Positions 17,860 to 27,260 of a stretch of 42,210 nt of DNA are shown here, piece by piece. Both the position numbers and the translations under genes were made by a program. Numbering within the stretch: the first letter of the stretch is position 1; each line of letters opens with the position of its first letter. This stretch comes from an uncultured Candidatus Melainabacteria bacterium (lineage in GTDB: Bacteria > Cyanobacteriota > Vampirovibrionia > Gastranaerophilales > Gastranaerophilaceae), in contig CATJOM010000074.1 in NCBI GenBank assembly GCA_949741915.1, positions 1 to 42,210 on the forward strand, read 5' to 3'. A model generated the notes under the pieces. It saw nothing but the letters and a program-made list of their open reading frames with translations, ran no database searches and was not told the DNA's origin.

Positions 17860-18228
17860 TTATATAAGAAGTTCGTTGGAGTCTATGCTTGGGAGATAAT
17901 GTGCATTTTCGTAATCGGTTGCCATTTTGCCAACTTTATGAATATCTTTATCAGATAAAAGCTTGCTGTCCTTTAGCGCCGGTATAAACCTTCTGATTGA
18001 AACACTATCGCCATCTTCATTTACCTGGATGTCTTTTTCTTCTTTCATAGTGCAGACTTCATATTTTTCCGTTATATTGTTATAGTGAACATGGTATTTT
18101 TGATTTTTGGCTTGCTCTCTGAGGAAATTATAATCGTCTGGTCTGGCATTTGCTGTACTTGTATATGTCTGCCAAGCATGCTGTGTTATTTTTCCAAAAT
18201 TTTGGCTGCTTAAAAAACCTATTTTCAA
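17860..18228 (-). CDS. hypothetical protein with N-terminal FGK motif
   Basis: A 122-residue soluble protein with no recognised domain. The N terminus MKIGFLSSQNFGKITQHAW carries an F-G-[RK] motif near residue 12, matching the 15862 protein (MQSFGRL). The start is TTG 18226-18228 behind a GGGG-containing purine stretch 8 bases upstream. The middle is polar and acidic and the C terminus charged. It stands alone between the symporter and trkA. Confidence 0.55.
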   Translation of the reverse strand: MKIGFLSSQNFGKITQHAWQTYTSTANARPDDYNFLREQAKNQKYHVHYNNITEKYEVCTMKEEKDIQVNEDGDSVSIRRFIPALKDSKLLSDKDIHKVGKMATDYENAHYLPSIDSNELLI

Positions 18229-18377
18229 AACAGTATCCCCTTCCTTTTAATAAATAATGTATGCGTGCACAAATGATATCATAAACATAAAATTTATTAC
18301 AATATTTATCTTTTAATTTTTGAAAAATATAATCATTATTCTTGTAAAACAGTATTGTTTAGGGTATAACAGGTTTT

Positions 18378-19733
18378 ATGAAAATAATAATTTACGGGGC
18401 AAACGAAATTGGCTCAATTATTGCTGGGGAGTTTTTTGAGGACCATGACATAATTGTTATAGATTCTGATGCTTCGCGTCTGGAAAAGTTTAATAATCTG
18501 GATTTGGCAACGATTGTAGGTGAAGCCTCAAATATTAACATTTTAAAAGATGCTGGAATTAAGGAAGCAGATGTTTTTATTGCTTGCACCTGCCTTGATG
18601 AAGCAAATATTGTCGCCTGTCTTATGGCAAAACAACTATCAAACGCTCTAACTGCCTGCTTTGTATCAAAAAAGGAGTGTAGAAATTCTTTGAATATAGT
18701 TAAAGAATCTATGCAAAAAGAAGGCTCCTTGTATATAGATTATGTTATATGGCCAGAAAGGCTTCTGGTGCAGGAAATTTTTAGGATAATCACCGTTCCC
18801 GATGCCATTAATGTTGAAGACTTTGCACAAGGCAGGGCAAAATTGCTTGAATATAGAATAAAGGAAAATTCTATACTTCTAGATAAAAAGCTCAAGGATG
18901 CTGCATTTAATGAAGAAACACTTGTTGCAGGCATCAAAAGGGAAGAAGAGCTTTTTATACCAAGGGGAGACGATGAATTTCGGCTGAATGATAAGGCGAT
19001 TTTCATGGGTACAGCTGAAGGGCTTGATATAACTGCATCTCAGTTTTTTGTGGAAGAAAATGTACGTCTCAAAAGTGTAGCCATAATTGGCGGAGGTACC
19101 GTTGGCTTTGAGCTTGCAAAGTCTCTTGAAAAGACCCAGATAAGAACGAAATTGATTGAAAAGGATTTTAAGCGCTCTGAGTTTTTATCACAGAGCCTCA
19201 AAAAAACTCTAATTTTAAATGATGACGGCACAAACCTTGAGCTTTTGGGGCAGGAAAATATAGGTGAGTGTGATGTTGTAATATCTGTAACTGACAGTGA
19301 TGAAAAGAACCTTCTCTGTTCTTTGCTTGTAAAACAACTAGGCACAAAGAGAGTGATTACAAGGGTGGAACAGATGGCAACAGCATCCTTGTTTGAAAAA
19401 GTAGGTGTAGATGTGGCTGTTTCGCCAAAGAAAGCTGCATTAAATGAAATTAAGAACAGAATTGTTGACTACAAGGAAGGACTCCTTGCAACAGTTGAAA
19501 TGGGGCTTGCGGAAATTCTTGAAATCAATATTTCCTATGGTTTTAATGAAACTGTTCTTATGGATTTAAGGCTGCCAAGACGTGCTGTAATTGCCATTAT
19601 ACAAAGAGGCTCAAAGGTAATTATTCCAAAGGGACAGACTATTATAAAAGGTGGCGATTCATTAATAATTTTTACAAAGACTGAGGATGCTCAGGAAATA
19701 AGAAATTATTTTAATAAGCTTGCAAAAGATTAA
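18378..19733 (+). CDS. trkA: Trk potassium uptake regulatory subunit TrkA
   Basis: The cytoplasmic NAD(H)/ATP-binding subunit that gates the TrkH potassium channel. At 451 residues it has the full double layout: RCK-N1 (IIYGANEIGSIIAGEFFEDH and the acidic ribose-binding IDSD at residue 29), RCK-C1 (about 140-225), RCK-N2 (VAIIGGGTVGFELAKSLEK near residue 232, with an LIEKD acidic end), and RCK-C2 (about 365-450). It is followed 28 bases later by trkH in the same direction, so the two form an operon. An AGG at normal spacing precedes ATG 18378. Confidence 0.95.
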   Translation: MKIIIYGANEIGSIIAGEFFEDHDIIVIDSDASRLEKFNNLDLATIVGEASNINILKDAGIKEADVFIACTCLDEANIVACLMAKQLSNALTACFVSKKECRNSLNIVKESMQKEGSLYIDYVIWPERLLVQEIFRIITVPDAINVEDFAQGRAKLLEYRIKENSILLDKKLKDAAFNEETLVAGIKREEELFIPRGDDEFRLNDKAIFMGTAEGLDITASQFFVEENVRLKSVAIIGGGTVGFELAKSLEKTQIRTKLIEKDFKRSEFLSQSLKKTLILNDDGTNLELLGQENIGECDVVISVTDSDEKNLLCSLLVKQLGTKRVITRVEQMATASLFEKVGVDVAVSPKKAALNEIKNRIVDYKEGLLATVEMGLAEILEINISYGFNETVLMDLRLPRRAVIAIIQRGSKVIIPKGQTIIKGGDSLIIFTKTEDAQEIRNYFNKLAKD

Positions 19734-19761
19734 TGTTTAAGATGGCGAAAACAGGTACGAG

Positions 19762-21219
19762 ATGAAGCTAAACATTGTAATAAATACGGTCGGAATAATA
19801 TTAAGATACATCGCAATTGTTATGTTCCTTCCAGTGATATTTGCAATTTACTGCAGGGAATATTCTTCAATCTTTCCATTTTTTACAGCTTCAATGATAT
19901 CTTTATTTTTGGGCTATTTATTCTCTTTGAATGAGGCAAGTGAAAAAGATATAGACACAATTAACAAGGCCGAGGCGCTGGCAATTGCTTTTTTTGCATG
20001 GTCATTTTTTGCGCTCATTGCCTCAATTCCTTACCTCTTTTATAAATTAGGAATCGTAAATTCTTTATTTGAAGCGGTTTCTGGTATTTCAACCACAGGC
20101 GCAACCATTCTGAAAGATTTTTCAATGTATCCCAAAACTTTTTTCTTTTACCGTTCTATGACACAATGGTTTGGCGGAATGGGAATAATTGTTTTGTTCA
20201 TTGCAGTTTTGCCTAAGTTTGCTGTCGCAGGGAGGCAGATGTTTTTTGCTGAGTCTCCAAATCCTGTTGAAGAAAAAGTGACACCAAGAATACGTCATAC
20301 AGCAAGCTGGCTTTGGGGGATATATCTTGGGTTAACCATTATTCAGATTATTATATTAAGGCTTTTAGGGCTTGATTTTTATAACAGTATTTGCACTGCC
20401 TTTTCAACCGTAGGTGCCGGTGGGTTTTCTCCTAATGCAGATAGCATTATAGGCTATAATAATGTTTTTGTCACAACAACTGTTTTGATTTTTGCTTTTC
20501 TTGCGGGGACGAACTTTATATTGATGTATAAATTTTTTGTACAAAGAAAATTTCAGGCGCCGTTTAAAAGTGAAGAATTTATTACATATCTTGTAATAAC
20601 ACTCACGATTTGTCTTTTGATTGCATTTTCATTATGCAAAAATATGCATTTTACAATACCAGAAGGCATTCTGACAGGATTATTTCAAACCGTAAGCGTT
20701 ATGACATCAACCGGCTTTGCCTCCTCTGATTTTGCAAAGTGGGATTTTTCAAGTAAACTTTTGCTTCTTTTGCCTATGTTTATAGGTGCCTCTGCTATTT
20801 CAGCGTGTGGCGGGCTAAAGATTTTGCGTTGGATTTTTGTATTTAAGTATATTAAGAGAGAGTTAAATAAAATTGTCCATCCAAAAGGTGTATACCCTAT
20901 AAGGATTGAGGGTGCTGCAATTAGCCAGGAGACAGCAGGACAGATGATGGCATTTGTGATTTTTTATTTCGCACTTTTTGCAATTAGTTCGTTTTTGGTT
21001 GCATTTATTGAGAGAGATGCCACTATTGCTGTTGTTGGTTCTATATCATCGCTTGGAAATATAGGCCCTGGCTTTGGTAATATTGGACCATTGAATCATT
21101 TTGATGATTTAAGAGTTTTGACAAAGTTTGTATTTATGTTTGATATGCTGATTGGAAGACTTGAAATAATACCATTTTTGGCTATTTTGCATAAAGACTT
21201 ATGGTCTCTAAAGAGGTAA
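19762..21219 (+). CDS. trkH: Trk potassium uptake membrane subunit TrkH
   Basis: The channel-like K+ translocating subunit. At 485 residues it has four pore repeats, each with a filter glycine: SGISTTGATIL near residue 112, STVGAGGFSP near 217, TSTGFASSDF near 318 and LGNIGPGFGNIGP near 430. The FGGMGIIVLFIAVLPKFAVA segment after the first pore is typical. The number of hydrophobic helices fits the family, and the gene sits directly behind trkA as in many bacteria. The C terminus (MLIGRLEIIPFLAI) is intact. Confidence 0.95.
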   Translation: MKLNIVINTVGIILRYIAIVMFLPVIFAIYCREYSSIFPFFTASMISLFLGYLFSLNEASEKDIDTINKAEALAIAFFAWSFFALIASIPYLFYKLGIVNSLFEAVSGISTTGATILKDFSMYPKTFFFYRSMTQWFGGMGIIVLFIAVLPKFAVAGRQMFFAESPNPVEEKVTPRIRHTASWLWGIYLGLTIIQIIILRLLGLDFYNSICTAFSTVGAGGFSPNADSIIGYNNVFVTTTVLIFAFLAGTNFILMYKFFVQRKFQAPFKSEEFITYLVITLTICLLIAFSLCKNMHFTIPEGILTGLFQTVSVMTSTGFASSDFAKWDFSSKLLLLLPMFIGASAISACGGLKILRWIFVFKYIKRELNKIVHPKGVYPIRIEGAAISQETAGQMMAFVIFYFALFAISSFLVAFIERDATIAVVGSISSLGNIGPGFGNIGPLNHFDDLRVLTKFVFMFDMLIGRLEIIPFLAILHKDLWSLKR

Positions 21220-21351
21220 AAATTTAACCGTCTCTGTAGACATTAATTCTGCTTAACTTTCTGAATGTCTTCAATAACCATTTGCATACCAGGATAAAAT
21301 ACAGATGTCCCCTATAAAGGATAGCTAATAAAAAAGATAAAACTTACTTTT

Positions 21352-21579
21352 TTATTTTAGATTATTCTTCAAGCTCTTTTCCAGTGCTGCTTCAAGGGTT
21401 TTTACCTTGTTTTCAAGGGTTTTTACGCGCAGTTCTGAATCATCAGCCCCGATTGAGGTTTTTTCGTATTGCTTCTTAAGCGCCTTTTGTTTTCTATTCA
21501 TCATAGTGTATACTATAAAGCCGCCCATAATAAGGCCTAAGACAAAATAACTGATAAAATATAAAATACTGTGGTGCAT
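21352..21579 (-). CDS. small membrane-anchored coiled-coil protein
   Basis: 75 residues: an N-terminal helix (YFISYFVLGLIMGGFIVYTM) anchors the protein, followed by a charged helix with heptads (ELRVKTLENKVKTLEAALEK). Last gene of the leftward rluD run, 3 bases after rluD, so co-transcribed. Not a recognised family; it looks like a small structural or scaffold protein of the inner membrane. Confidence 0.6.
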   Translation of the reverse strand: MHHSILYFISYFVLGLIMGGFIVYTMMNRKQKALKKQYEKTSIGADDSELRVKTLENKVKTLEAALEKSLKNNLK

Positions 21580-21582
21580 TGT

Positions 21583-22530
21583 TTATCTCCTTATAATATC
21601 AAAAAACCGTTTGAAATCTTCATCATACTGCTCCTCGCTTAATTGGAATTCCATAATCCTGCCTGAGATAGGATGTGTAAAGCAAATATAATAAGACATT
21701 AAAAGTTGCTCTTTTGTTTTAAGATTCATCCTGCTTTTAAAACCTTTTGCGCCATATAAAGTATCACCATATACGGGATGGTTCATTGATGCCATATGGC
21801 AGCGAATTTGATGGGTGCGGCCTGTCTTTAGCTCGACCTCTAAAAGTGTTGTATCATCAAGTCTTTGAATCACCCTGTAGTGCGTTATGGCTTCTTTGCC
21901 TTCATTTGAAACATTCATTTTTACGGTTTTATTCATATGATGAACAAGGGGTTTATTTATTATTCCTGAATCTTCCTGAATACAGCCATAAACAACAGCA
22001 AGATATTTTCTTTTTGCAGTTTTATTCTGAATCTGCTTTTGAAGATTAAGGTGCGCTTTATTTGTTTTTGCTACAAGGATTAATCCTGATGTGTTTTTAT
22101 CAAGCCTGTGCACTATTCCTCGCCTTTCATCCCCCTGGATGTCTGATAAATTACAGCCATAGTATAAAAGTGCGTTTACAAGGGTGCAACTTGTGTTATT
22201 TGGTGTCGGGTGGGTTAAAATGCCTTTCTGCTTATTAAGGACAAGAAGACTGTCGTCTTCATAAATAATATTAAGTTGTATATTTTCAGGTACGATAGGC
22301 GGATTTTTGGCCATAGACTCATTTATTTTAATTACATCCCCAATCTTTATTTTATAAGAGGCTTTTATTTGCTTTGAATTTACAGTGATAGCACCTTCTT
22401 CAATCATTTTTTGGACCTTTGACCTTGTAATAGCACTTGATTTATTGTTACTAGAGCAAGTCGGCAACATATTTGTTATTGCAAAATCAAGCCTTGTGTT
22501 ATTGAATTTTTCATCAGCTATAATTTCCAT
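21583..22530 (-). CDS. rluD: RluD-type 23S rRNA pseudouridine synthase
   Basis: A 315-residue enzyme isomerising uridines in 23S rRNA. An S4 RNA-binding domain occupies about residues 15-75 (RSKVQKMIEEGAITVNSKQI) and the catalytic domain carries the conserved HRLDKNTSGLILVAKT with the nucleophilic Asp near residue 138, plus LKTGRTHQIRCHMASMNHP. The length and S4 domain fit the RluA/RluC/RluD family; D is favoured by general layout only. Member of the leftward run rluD-lspA-exported proteins, 8 bases after lspA. Confidence 0.88.
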   Translation of the reverse strand: MEIIADEKFNNTRLDFAITNMLPTCSSNNKSSAITRSKVQKMIEEGAITVNSKQIKASYKIKIGDVIKINESMAKNPPIVPENIQLNIIYEDDSLLVLNKQKGILTHPTPNNTSCTLVNALLYYGCNLSDIQGDERRGIVHRLDKNTSGLILVAKTNKAHLNLQKQIQNKTAKRKYLAVVYGCIQEDSGIINKPLVHHMNKTVKMNVSNEGKEAITHYRVIQRLDDTTLLEVELKTGRTHQIRCHMASMNHPVYGDTLYGAKGFKSRMNLKTKEQLLMSYYICFTHPISGRIMEFQLSEEQYDEDFKRFFDIIRR

Positions 22531-22538
22531 AATGATAC

Positions 22539-23072
22539 CTATTTTAAAAGTTCAGCCTGCTCTACAGCAGTATCTGTGGCATCCTCATTGTGCTTTTCAA
22601 TTATACGTTTCTTAAATTCATCATAGAATATTAATATTGCTAGAGAAAAGATTGAGATACTAATCAAAATATCAAAAAAGTTGAACACAGCAAAGTTTAC
22701 AAAATTCAATTTTATAAAATCAATTACATATCCTTCCGCTAATCTTTCTGCCAGATTTCCTAAAATACCAGCTGTGAGGGATGTTATGGTTAAAATCTTA
22801 TATTTATCGTCAAATTCAAGCTTATTGTATGAATATATAATAATAGCTAAAAGTGCTATAATTCCAAAAGCTGCAAGTAGATTTGTGTAGTCATTAAAAA
22901 GGCTGAAAGCTCCTCCTGTATTTTTCAGATATACAAAAGAAACAAATGGGTTATCTTTCGTTATAATCTGCATATCGGGCCTTATGCATAAATCCCTTAT
23001 TGATATGCCAAACTGCCACAAGACAAGGCTTGTTATTATGTAGAAAATAAAAGCTCTTTTATCTTTTGGCAT
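22539..23072 (-). CDS. lspA: signal peptidase II (prolipoprotein signal peptidase)
   Basis: A 177-residue integral membrane aspartyl protease that removes lipoprotein signal peptides. Four hydrophobic helices are visible. Family motifs: KNTGGAFSLF near residue 50, GNLAERLAEGYVIDFI (the VIDF Asp is one catalytic residue) and VFNFFDILI (second catalytic Asp). The commonly conserved Asp of GNLIDR is Glu here (NLAER), which is not one of the catalytic pair. The coding region sits 3 bases after the exported protein at 23076 and 8 before rluD. Confidence 0.9.
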   Translation of the reverse strand: MPKDKRAFIFYIITSLVLWQFGISIRDLCIRPDMQIITKDNPFVSFVYLKNTGGAFSLFNDYTNLLAAFGIIALLAIIIYSYNKLEFDDKYKILTITSLTAGILGNLAERLAEGYVIDFIKLNFVNFAVFNFFDILISISIFSLAILIFYDEFKKRIIEKHNEDATDTAVEQAELLK

Positions 23073-23075
23073 AGC

Positions 23076-24056
23076 CTATAAGGACTCCTCTGCGGTTTCT
23101 TTTCCCGTATTGTTATTAGCCTTGGCTTCACCATCTAGAAGCTTTTTAACGTATTCTCTATCGACTGCATTCCTTTTTTGTGGATAAACGTTCACCCTCT
23201 TCATAATGAATGCAACGCCAGACATTTTATAGTTTATTGCTGTCTTTTCTTCATTTAGCGAGATTTCTGTAATTCCAAGAGAAGCAAGAGAATATTCGTT
23301 TATTCCTTTTTTGTTTGCTATAACAAGCCTTTCAAGGGTACCATCTTTAGGCACCTTTCTAAATGCATCAAAAGGCGTGCTTGGTGGATATTTAATCTCT
23401 TCCCTTGTTATGGAGGCAAGCATAATAGAGTTTTTCGGTTTATTTTTGGCATTCAGGCTTATGCAATATTCTTTCCCTTCCTCTACAACTGGAGGAGATA
23501 ATATTCCAATCTTCATATCCTCTGTTGTGCCGTATTTTATAGCAGTCTCTTCTGTTATGATATTATCAGAATAAATCTGCCATCTTCCGTTATTTTTTTT
23601 AAGATAAACAACATAATGACAAATGCTCTCCATCGTGCCAAACATTTTTTCATCTAAAACAGGTTTGTTATTAATAATGGCTTGAGTTGCCGTTTGCCTC
23701 TTTGAGGTTGATGTGTCAATAAGTTCAACGCTTGCCCAGCCTCCATGCACATTGATGGATTTTATTTTGCTCTTATATGTGATATCAGGATAGCTCTTAA
23801 ACGTATCTTTTACTGATGCAAAAAATGCATCATAGTTAAAGCCGTCATAGCTTTTATAGTCTTTTGAGTAATAATTTTTTATATTTTCAATATCATGCTC
23901 ATTTGAATATTTGTTTAAATCATTTATCAGAGTCCTGATTTCAGCCTTTTCTTTTTTGTATGTAGCCTCAGCCGCTAAAGTGCTTTGGCTTTCATATGGT
24001 AAAGATAAAAAAAGCATAATAAAAGGCAGCGCCAAAAATATAAAAAATTTCCTCAT
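23076..24056 (-). CDS. exported NTF2-like domain protein
   Basis: A 326-residue protein with a signal peptide (hydrophobic LALPFIMLFLSLPY, then a TLAAEA-type cleavage region near residue 30). Residues 35-155 resemble an NTF2/SnoaL-like fold (RTLINDLNKYSNEHDIENIK then a YYSKDYKSYDG block), a fold used for ligand binding or scaffolding. Two further beta-rich segments follow, up to the Lys/Asn-rich C terminus. An AAGGA ribosome binding site precedes ATG 24056. Neighbour to lspA, although no lipobox is present. Function unknown. Confidence 0.6.
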   Translation of the reverse strand: MRKFFIFLALPFIMLFLSLPYESQSTLAAEATYKKEKAEIRTLINDLNKYSNEHDIENIKNYYSKDYKSYDGFNYDAFFASVKDTFKSYPDITYKSKIKSINVHGGWASVELIDTSTSKRQTATQAIINNKPVLDEKMFGTMESICHYVVYLKKNNGRWQIYSDNIITEETAIKYGTTEDMKIGILSPPVVEEGKEYCISLNAKNKPKNSIMLASITREEIKYPPSTPFDAFRKVPKDGTLERLVIANKKGINEYSLASLGITEISLNEEKTAINYKMSGVAFIMKRVNVYPQKRNAVDREYVKKLLDGEAKANNNTGKETAEESL

Positions 24057-24092
24057 CGTTTTTCCTTAAAACTTCTTCTTATAATTATTCTA

Positions 24093-24686
24093 TCATCTTT
24101 GTTTAAAAATCATATAGTACTTTTGTTCACCATAGTATAAAATTACCTGATAGAATTCTCTTTCTATGTCATTAACCTCAATATATGCCTTTGGTGCGGG
24201 CATTCTCTGGGTTTTTTTCGGAAAAATTCTGCCGATAGTATTAGAAAAACCGTTTCCCAATTTTTCCCAAAAACCTCTTTTTCTTTCAGGAATATACTGA
24301 TCATAGAACATTGGTGCCACCAGGTCAGTTTCATATACTGGTATAAGGTATTTTACCCTGCCGTTTTCCTTAAATAATACAAAATTTTTTCCATCCCTTT
24401 TTCTTGGGGTTAAAATGTAGTAGCCGGGTTCTATTTTTATATCTTTGAATACAAAGGGTACACCCACCCTGAATAGTGGATATGGAGAGTACATATATTT
24501 TGTGTAATCTTCTGCCTGATAAGGGTCTATTCCAAACATATATTCAAAATCAGCAGGCTCAAGTTTATTATAAATTTCTTCATATGTGTCTTTTTCATTT
24601 GCATAAAGAGGAACCATGAATGCCATTGTACATATGAAGGCAAGTAATATAAAAGTATTTTTTAGGATGGTTTTTGGATTTTTCAT
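24093..24686 (-). CDS. exported protein of unknown function
   Basis: A 197-residue protein with a signal peptide (FILLAFICTMAFMVPLYA|NE, cleavage near residue 29). The mature part is rich in Tyr, Pro and Lys (ADFEYMFGIDPYQAEDYTKY), with beta-strand-like blocks and no recognised domain. First gene of the leftward run, 36 bases before the NTF2-like gene, with no ribosome binding site visible. Confidence 0.55.
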   Translation of the reverse strand: MKNPKTILKNTFILLAFICTMAFMVPLYANEKDTYEEIYNKLEPADFEYMFGIDPYQAEDYTKYMYSPYPLFRVGVPFVFKDIKIEPGYYILTPRKRDGKNFVLFKENGRVKYLIPVYETDLVAPMFYDQYIPERKRGFWEKLGNGFSNTIGRIFPKKTQRMPAPKAYIEVNDIEREFYQVILYYGEQKYYMIFKQR

Positions 24687-24735
24687 AATTAAATGTTTAA
24701 TTTTTATTTTATATAAGGCAAGTTCTGATTATAGA

Positions 24736-25767
24736 TTATCCTATATATAATTTTTCGCTGTTCAGAATTTCTTTTATGTTGAGTACCAGATATAGTTTAT
24801 CGTTTTTAACATATTCAATAACTTCATTTTTGTTTTCAGATTTTATTCCTTTGTTTTTTCCGCTAAAAAGTTCGTTTGTCTGAATATTTAATGATTCTGA
24901 GATTTCATCAACTATAAATCCTATATTAAAATCTTTTGATTCTATTACAATAATTGTTGATTTATCAGTAATTTCTGTAGGCTCATTGTCAAAATACCTA
25001 TTAAGGTCAATTATTGTAATATAATCACCCTTAACGCTCATCAAACCTTTTATGAATTCAGGCGTGCAGGGCACCTTTATGATTTTTGTTTCGGAATATT
25101 TGTAAAACCCGCCAACATATGCTATTTCAAGGCAATATGTGCTGTTTTTGATGTTAAAGCTTACATATACATCTTTATTTTTCAACAGTTTGTAAGATGT
25201 TCCCTTGCTTTTTTCAACAAGTTGCATCTTTCTTTGGTGCAGAGTTTCTTTAGATGAAATATCTCTGGGTAAAAGCCTTGCAGCCTTTTGGTTAAAGTTT
25301 GTCTCGGAATTATTGGTTGATTTCATCCATTCTTCAAGCGCTTCAAGGTTTATTACGGTTGTGTTGTTGCCATTATCAAGGTAGATTCCTTTTGTGAATG
25401 TGCCTGCAGCTGAATACGGGGGAGGGGCAATTATTGTTGAATCAATCTTCTTGATATCAACAATCGAATCTGCGATTATACCATAAATTGCATCTTGTCC
25501 TTGAATGATAAGAATATGTGTGTTCATATCATATTCTTTTGTTTCAATATTTAGGATTGTCCTTAAATCAATTATGTGGATGATTCTTCCTCTATATTCA
25601 AGGATGCCTGCAACATATGAGGGCATTTTTTCAGGGTATTCAAGCTCCACCAATTTTATTATTTCAAGTATTGAAAGCGCACTGAAAGCGTAGGAAGTAT
25701 TTCCTATTTCAGTAAAAATAAATATATCATTTTCCTGAATATTTTCACTTGCTATAACTTCATTCAT
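24736..25767 (-). CDS. tandem CheW-domain chemotaxis coupling protein
   Basis: A 343-residue protein of two CheW domains (about residues 15-150 and 200-335), each with the family's beta-barrel pattern and the hydrophobic-Gly-DLR/DLN block (GRIIHIIDLRTILN; GDYITIIDLNRYF). CheW couples receptors to CheA; a double CheW can cross-link array units. Linked to the REC-GGDEF gene by an 8-base overlap, so translation is probably coupled. Start: ATG 25767; a TTG 6 bases upstream is also possible. Confidence 0.85.
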   Translation of the reverse strand: MNEVIASENIQENDIFIFTEIGNTSYAFSALSILEIIKLVELEYPEKMPSYVAGILEYRGRIIHIIDLRTILNIETKEYDMNTHILIIQGQDAIYGIIADSIVDIKKIDSTIIAPPPYSAAGTFTKGIYLDNGNNTTVINLEALEEWMKSTNNSETNFNQKAARLLPRDISSKETLHQRKMQLVEKSKGTSYKLLKNKDVYVSFNIKNSTYCLEIAYVGGFYKYSETKIIKVPCTPEFIKGLMSVKGDYITIIDLNRYFDNEPTEITDKSTIIVIESKDFNIGFIVDEISESLNIQTNELFSGKNKGIKSENKNEVIEYVKNDKLYLVLNIKEILNSEKLYIG

Positions 25768-27199
25768 TTTCAATTATAACCCTGTTCTTACCTGATTTTT
25801 TAGCCCTATATAAAGCCATATCGGATTTTTCAATTAAATCTGAAGGCAGACGCATTTCCTTTGAATATGTGGTCGCGCCAATACTAATTGTAACATTTAT
25901 CTTTGCATCATTGTAGATAAAGTCTCTGTTTTCAATATTTTTCCTTATCCTCTCAAGGGGCATAACCACATTATTTATACAGGTTTCAGGCATAAGGACG
26001 CAAATTTCTTCTCCGCCGTATCTATATACAAAATCAGTCTTTCTAAGGGTGTCTGTAAATATATGCGAAACCTCTCGCAGGATATAATCACCGGCCTGGT
26101 GTCCGAATGTGTCATTTACTGCCTTAAAATTATCAATGTCTGCCATTGCAACGGAAATGATTGTGCCATATCTTTTTGCCCTTTCAAATTCCTGCCCTAG
26201 AACGCTCTCCAGGTGGCGTCTTGTGTATAGTTTTGTTAATTCATCAGTAATAGAAAGGTAACAGGTTTTTGTGTATAAAAATTTGAGCCTCAGATATAAA
26301 TCCAGCTCAGATTTTGCTGTGGGCATAAATTTTAATTTATTCCATTCAATATTTTGTGTGGAATAAAAACAAACTTTGCCTATCAAGTTGTTTTCATAAT
26401 AAAAATCAAACTCTTTTCTTGATTGAAATTCATCTGTGTTTTCAATCACATTCTCGCTGTTTGTTTTATTTACAGTCTCTATCTCGAAATCATCTACACA
26501 ATCTGGCAGTATCTGTCTCCAGATATCTAAAAAAACGCCTTCTTTTAATTTGCATTCCTGTGTATCAAAAATAAGCCTTTTTTTATGGGAAACATCAGGA
26601 GAATGAAAATATATACATGCAACGTCATACTCAATGATTGTAGATAATATTTTAAAAATCTTTTCGCCAATTATTTTGTCATCTGCAGTATAGTCTGTTA
26701 AATTTCTGAATTCATTTGTAATGGTTGATTTCATAAGGGCATCATCAAGGATTTTGTTGATTTGAAAGATTATACCCTCTTCATCAAATTCATATGTTTT
26801 TAACAAATCTTTATATCTTTGAAAGACGGGAAATTCACTTATTGTTTCATCTGAAATTTGAATTATGTTTTGAAAGTCTGAATCTTTTTGTATGAAACGG
26901 TTTGCCCCTGACTGTGATGCCCAAAATTTGTCCAGTTTTTTATCCAAGACTGTAAGCATTATTATTGGAATTTGTTTTGTTTCAGGGTTGCTTTTTAATA
27001 GCCTGCAAAGCTGATATCCGCCAAGATGCGGCATAATGACATCACAGATTATTAAATCTGGTGCAGTTTTATATACCTTTACAAAGCCATCTACACCATT
27101 TTGCGCCGTTTCAACCTCATAGCCTGCCCGTGTAAAAAAAATCTTTAGGCTGCTTAGTTGTGTGACACTATCATCTATTATCAGAACTTTTTTTGCCAT
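25760..27199 (-). CDS. response regulator diguanylate cyclase (REC-GGDEF)
   Basis: A 479-residue protein making cyclic-di-GMP. Residues 1-120 are a receiver domain: the acidic pair DD at 9-10, phosphoacceptor Asp in LIICDVIMPHLGGYQL near residue 53, and the Lys of FIQKD near 108. A 190-residue linker of unclear fold follows. The GGDEF domain fills the last 165 residues, with GGEE at 395-398 (active GG[DE]EF type) and an RxxD inhibitory site at 386-389 (RKTD), so product inhibition is expected. The likely phosphodonor is the CheA hybrid encoded divergently at 28451. Confidence 0.92.
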   Translation of the reverse strand: MAKKVLIIDDSVTQLSSLKIFFTRAGYEVETAQNGVDGFVKVYKTAPDLIICDVIMPHLGGYQLCRLLKSNPETKQIPIIMLTVLDKKLDKFWASQSGANRFIQKDSDFQNIIQISDETISEFPVFQRYKDLLKTYEFDEEGIIFQINKILDDALMKSTITNEFRNLTDYTADDKIIGEKIFKILSTIIEYDVACIYFHSPDVSHKKRLIFDTQECKLKEGVFLDIWRQILPDCVDDFEIETVNKTNSENVIENTDEFQSRKEFDFYYENNLIGKVCFYSTQNIEWNKLKFMPTAKSELDLYLRLKFLYTKTCYLSITDELTKLYTRRHLESVLGQEFERAKRYGTIISVAMADIDNFKAVNDTFGHQAGDYILREVSHIFTDTLRKTDFVYRYGGEEICVLMPETCINNVVMPLERIRKNIENRDFIYNDAKINVTISIGATTYSKEMRLPSDLIEKSDMALYRAKKSGKNRVIIENE

Positions 27200-27260
27200 A
27201 ATTAAGAATATCTAATATAATTAAGTTAGATTATACATTATTTTACGAAAAAGGGGAATT

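Noticed and set aside
21307-21330. CCCCTATAAAG shared with 14857 as a possible dispersed repeat
   Set aside because: Only about 12 bases match and the flanks differ; too short to call in AT-rich DNA.
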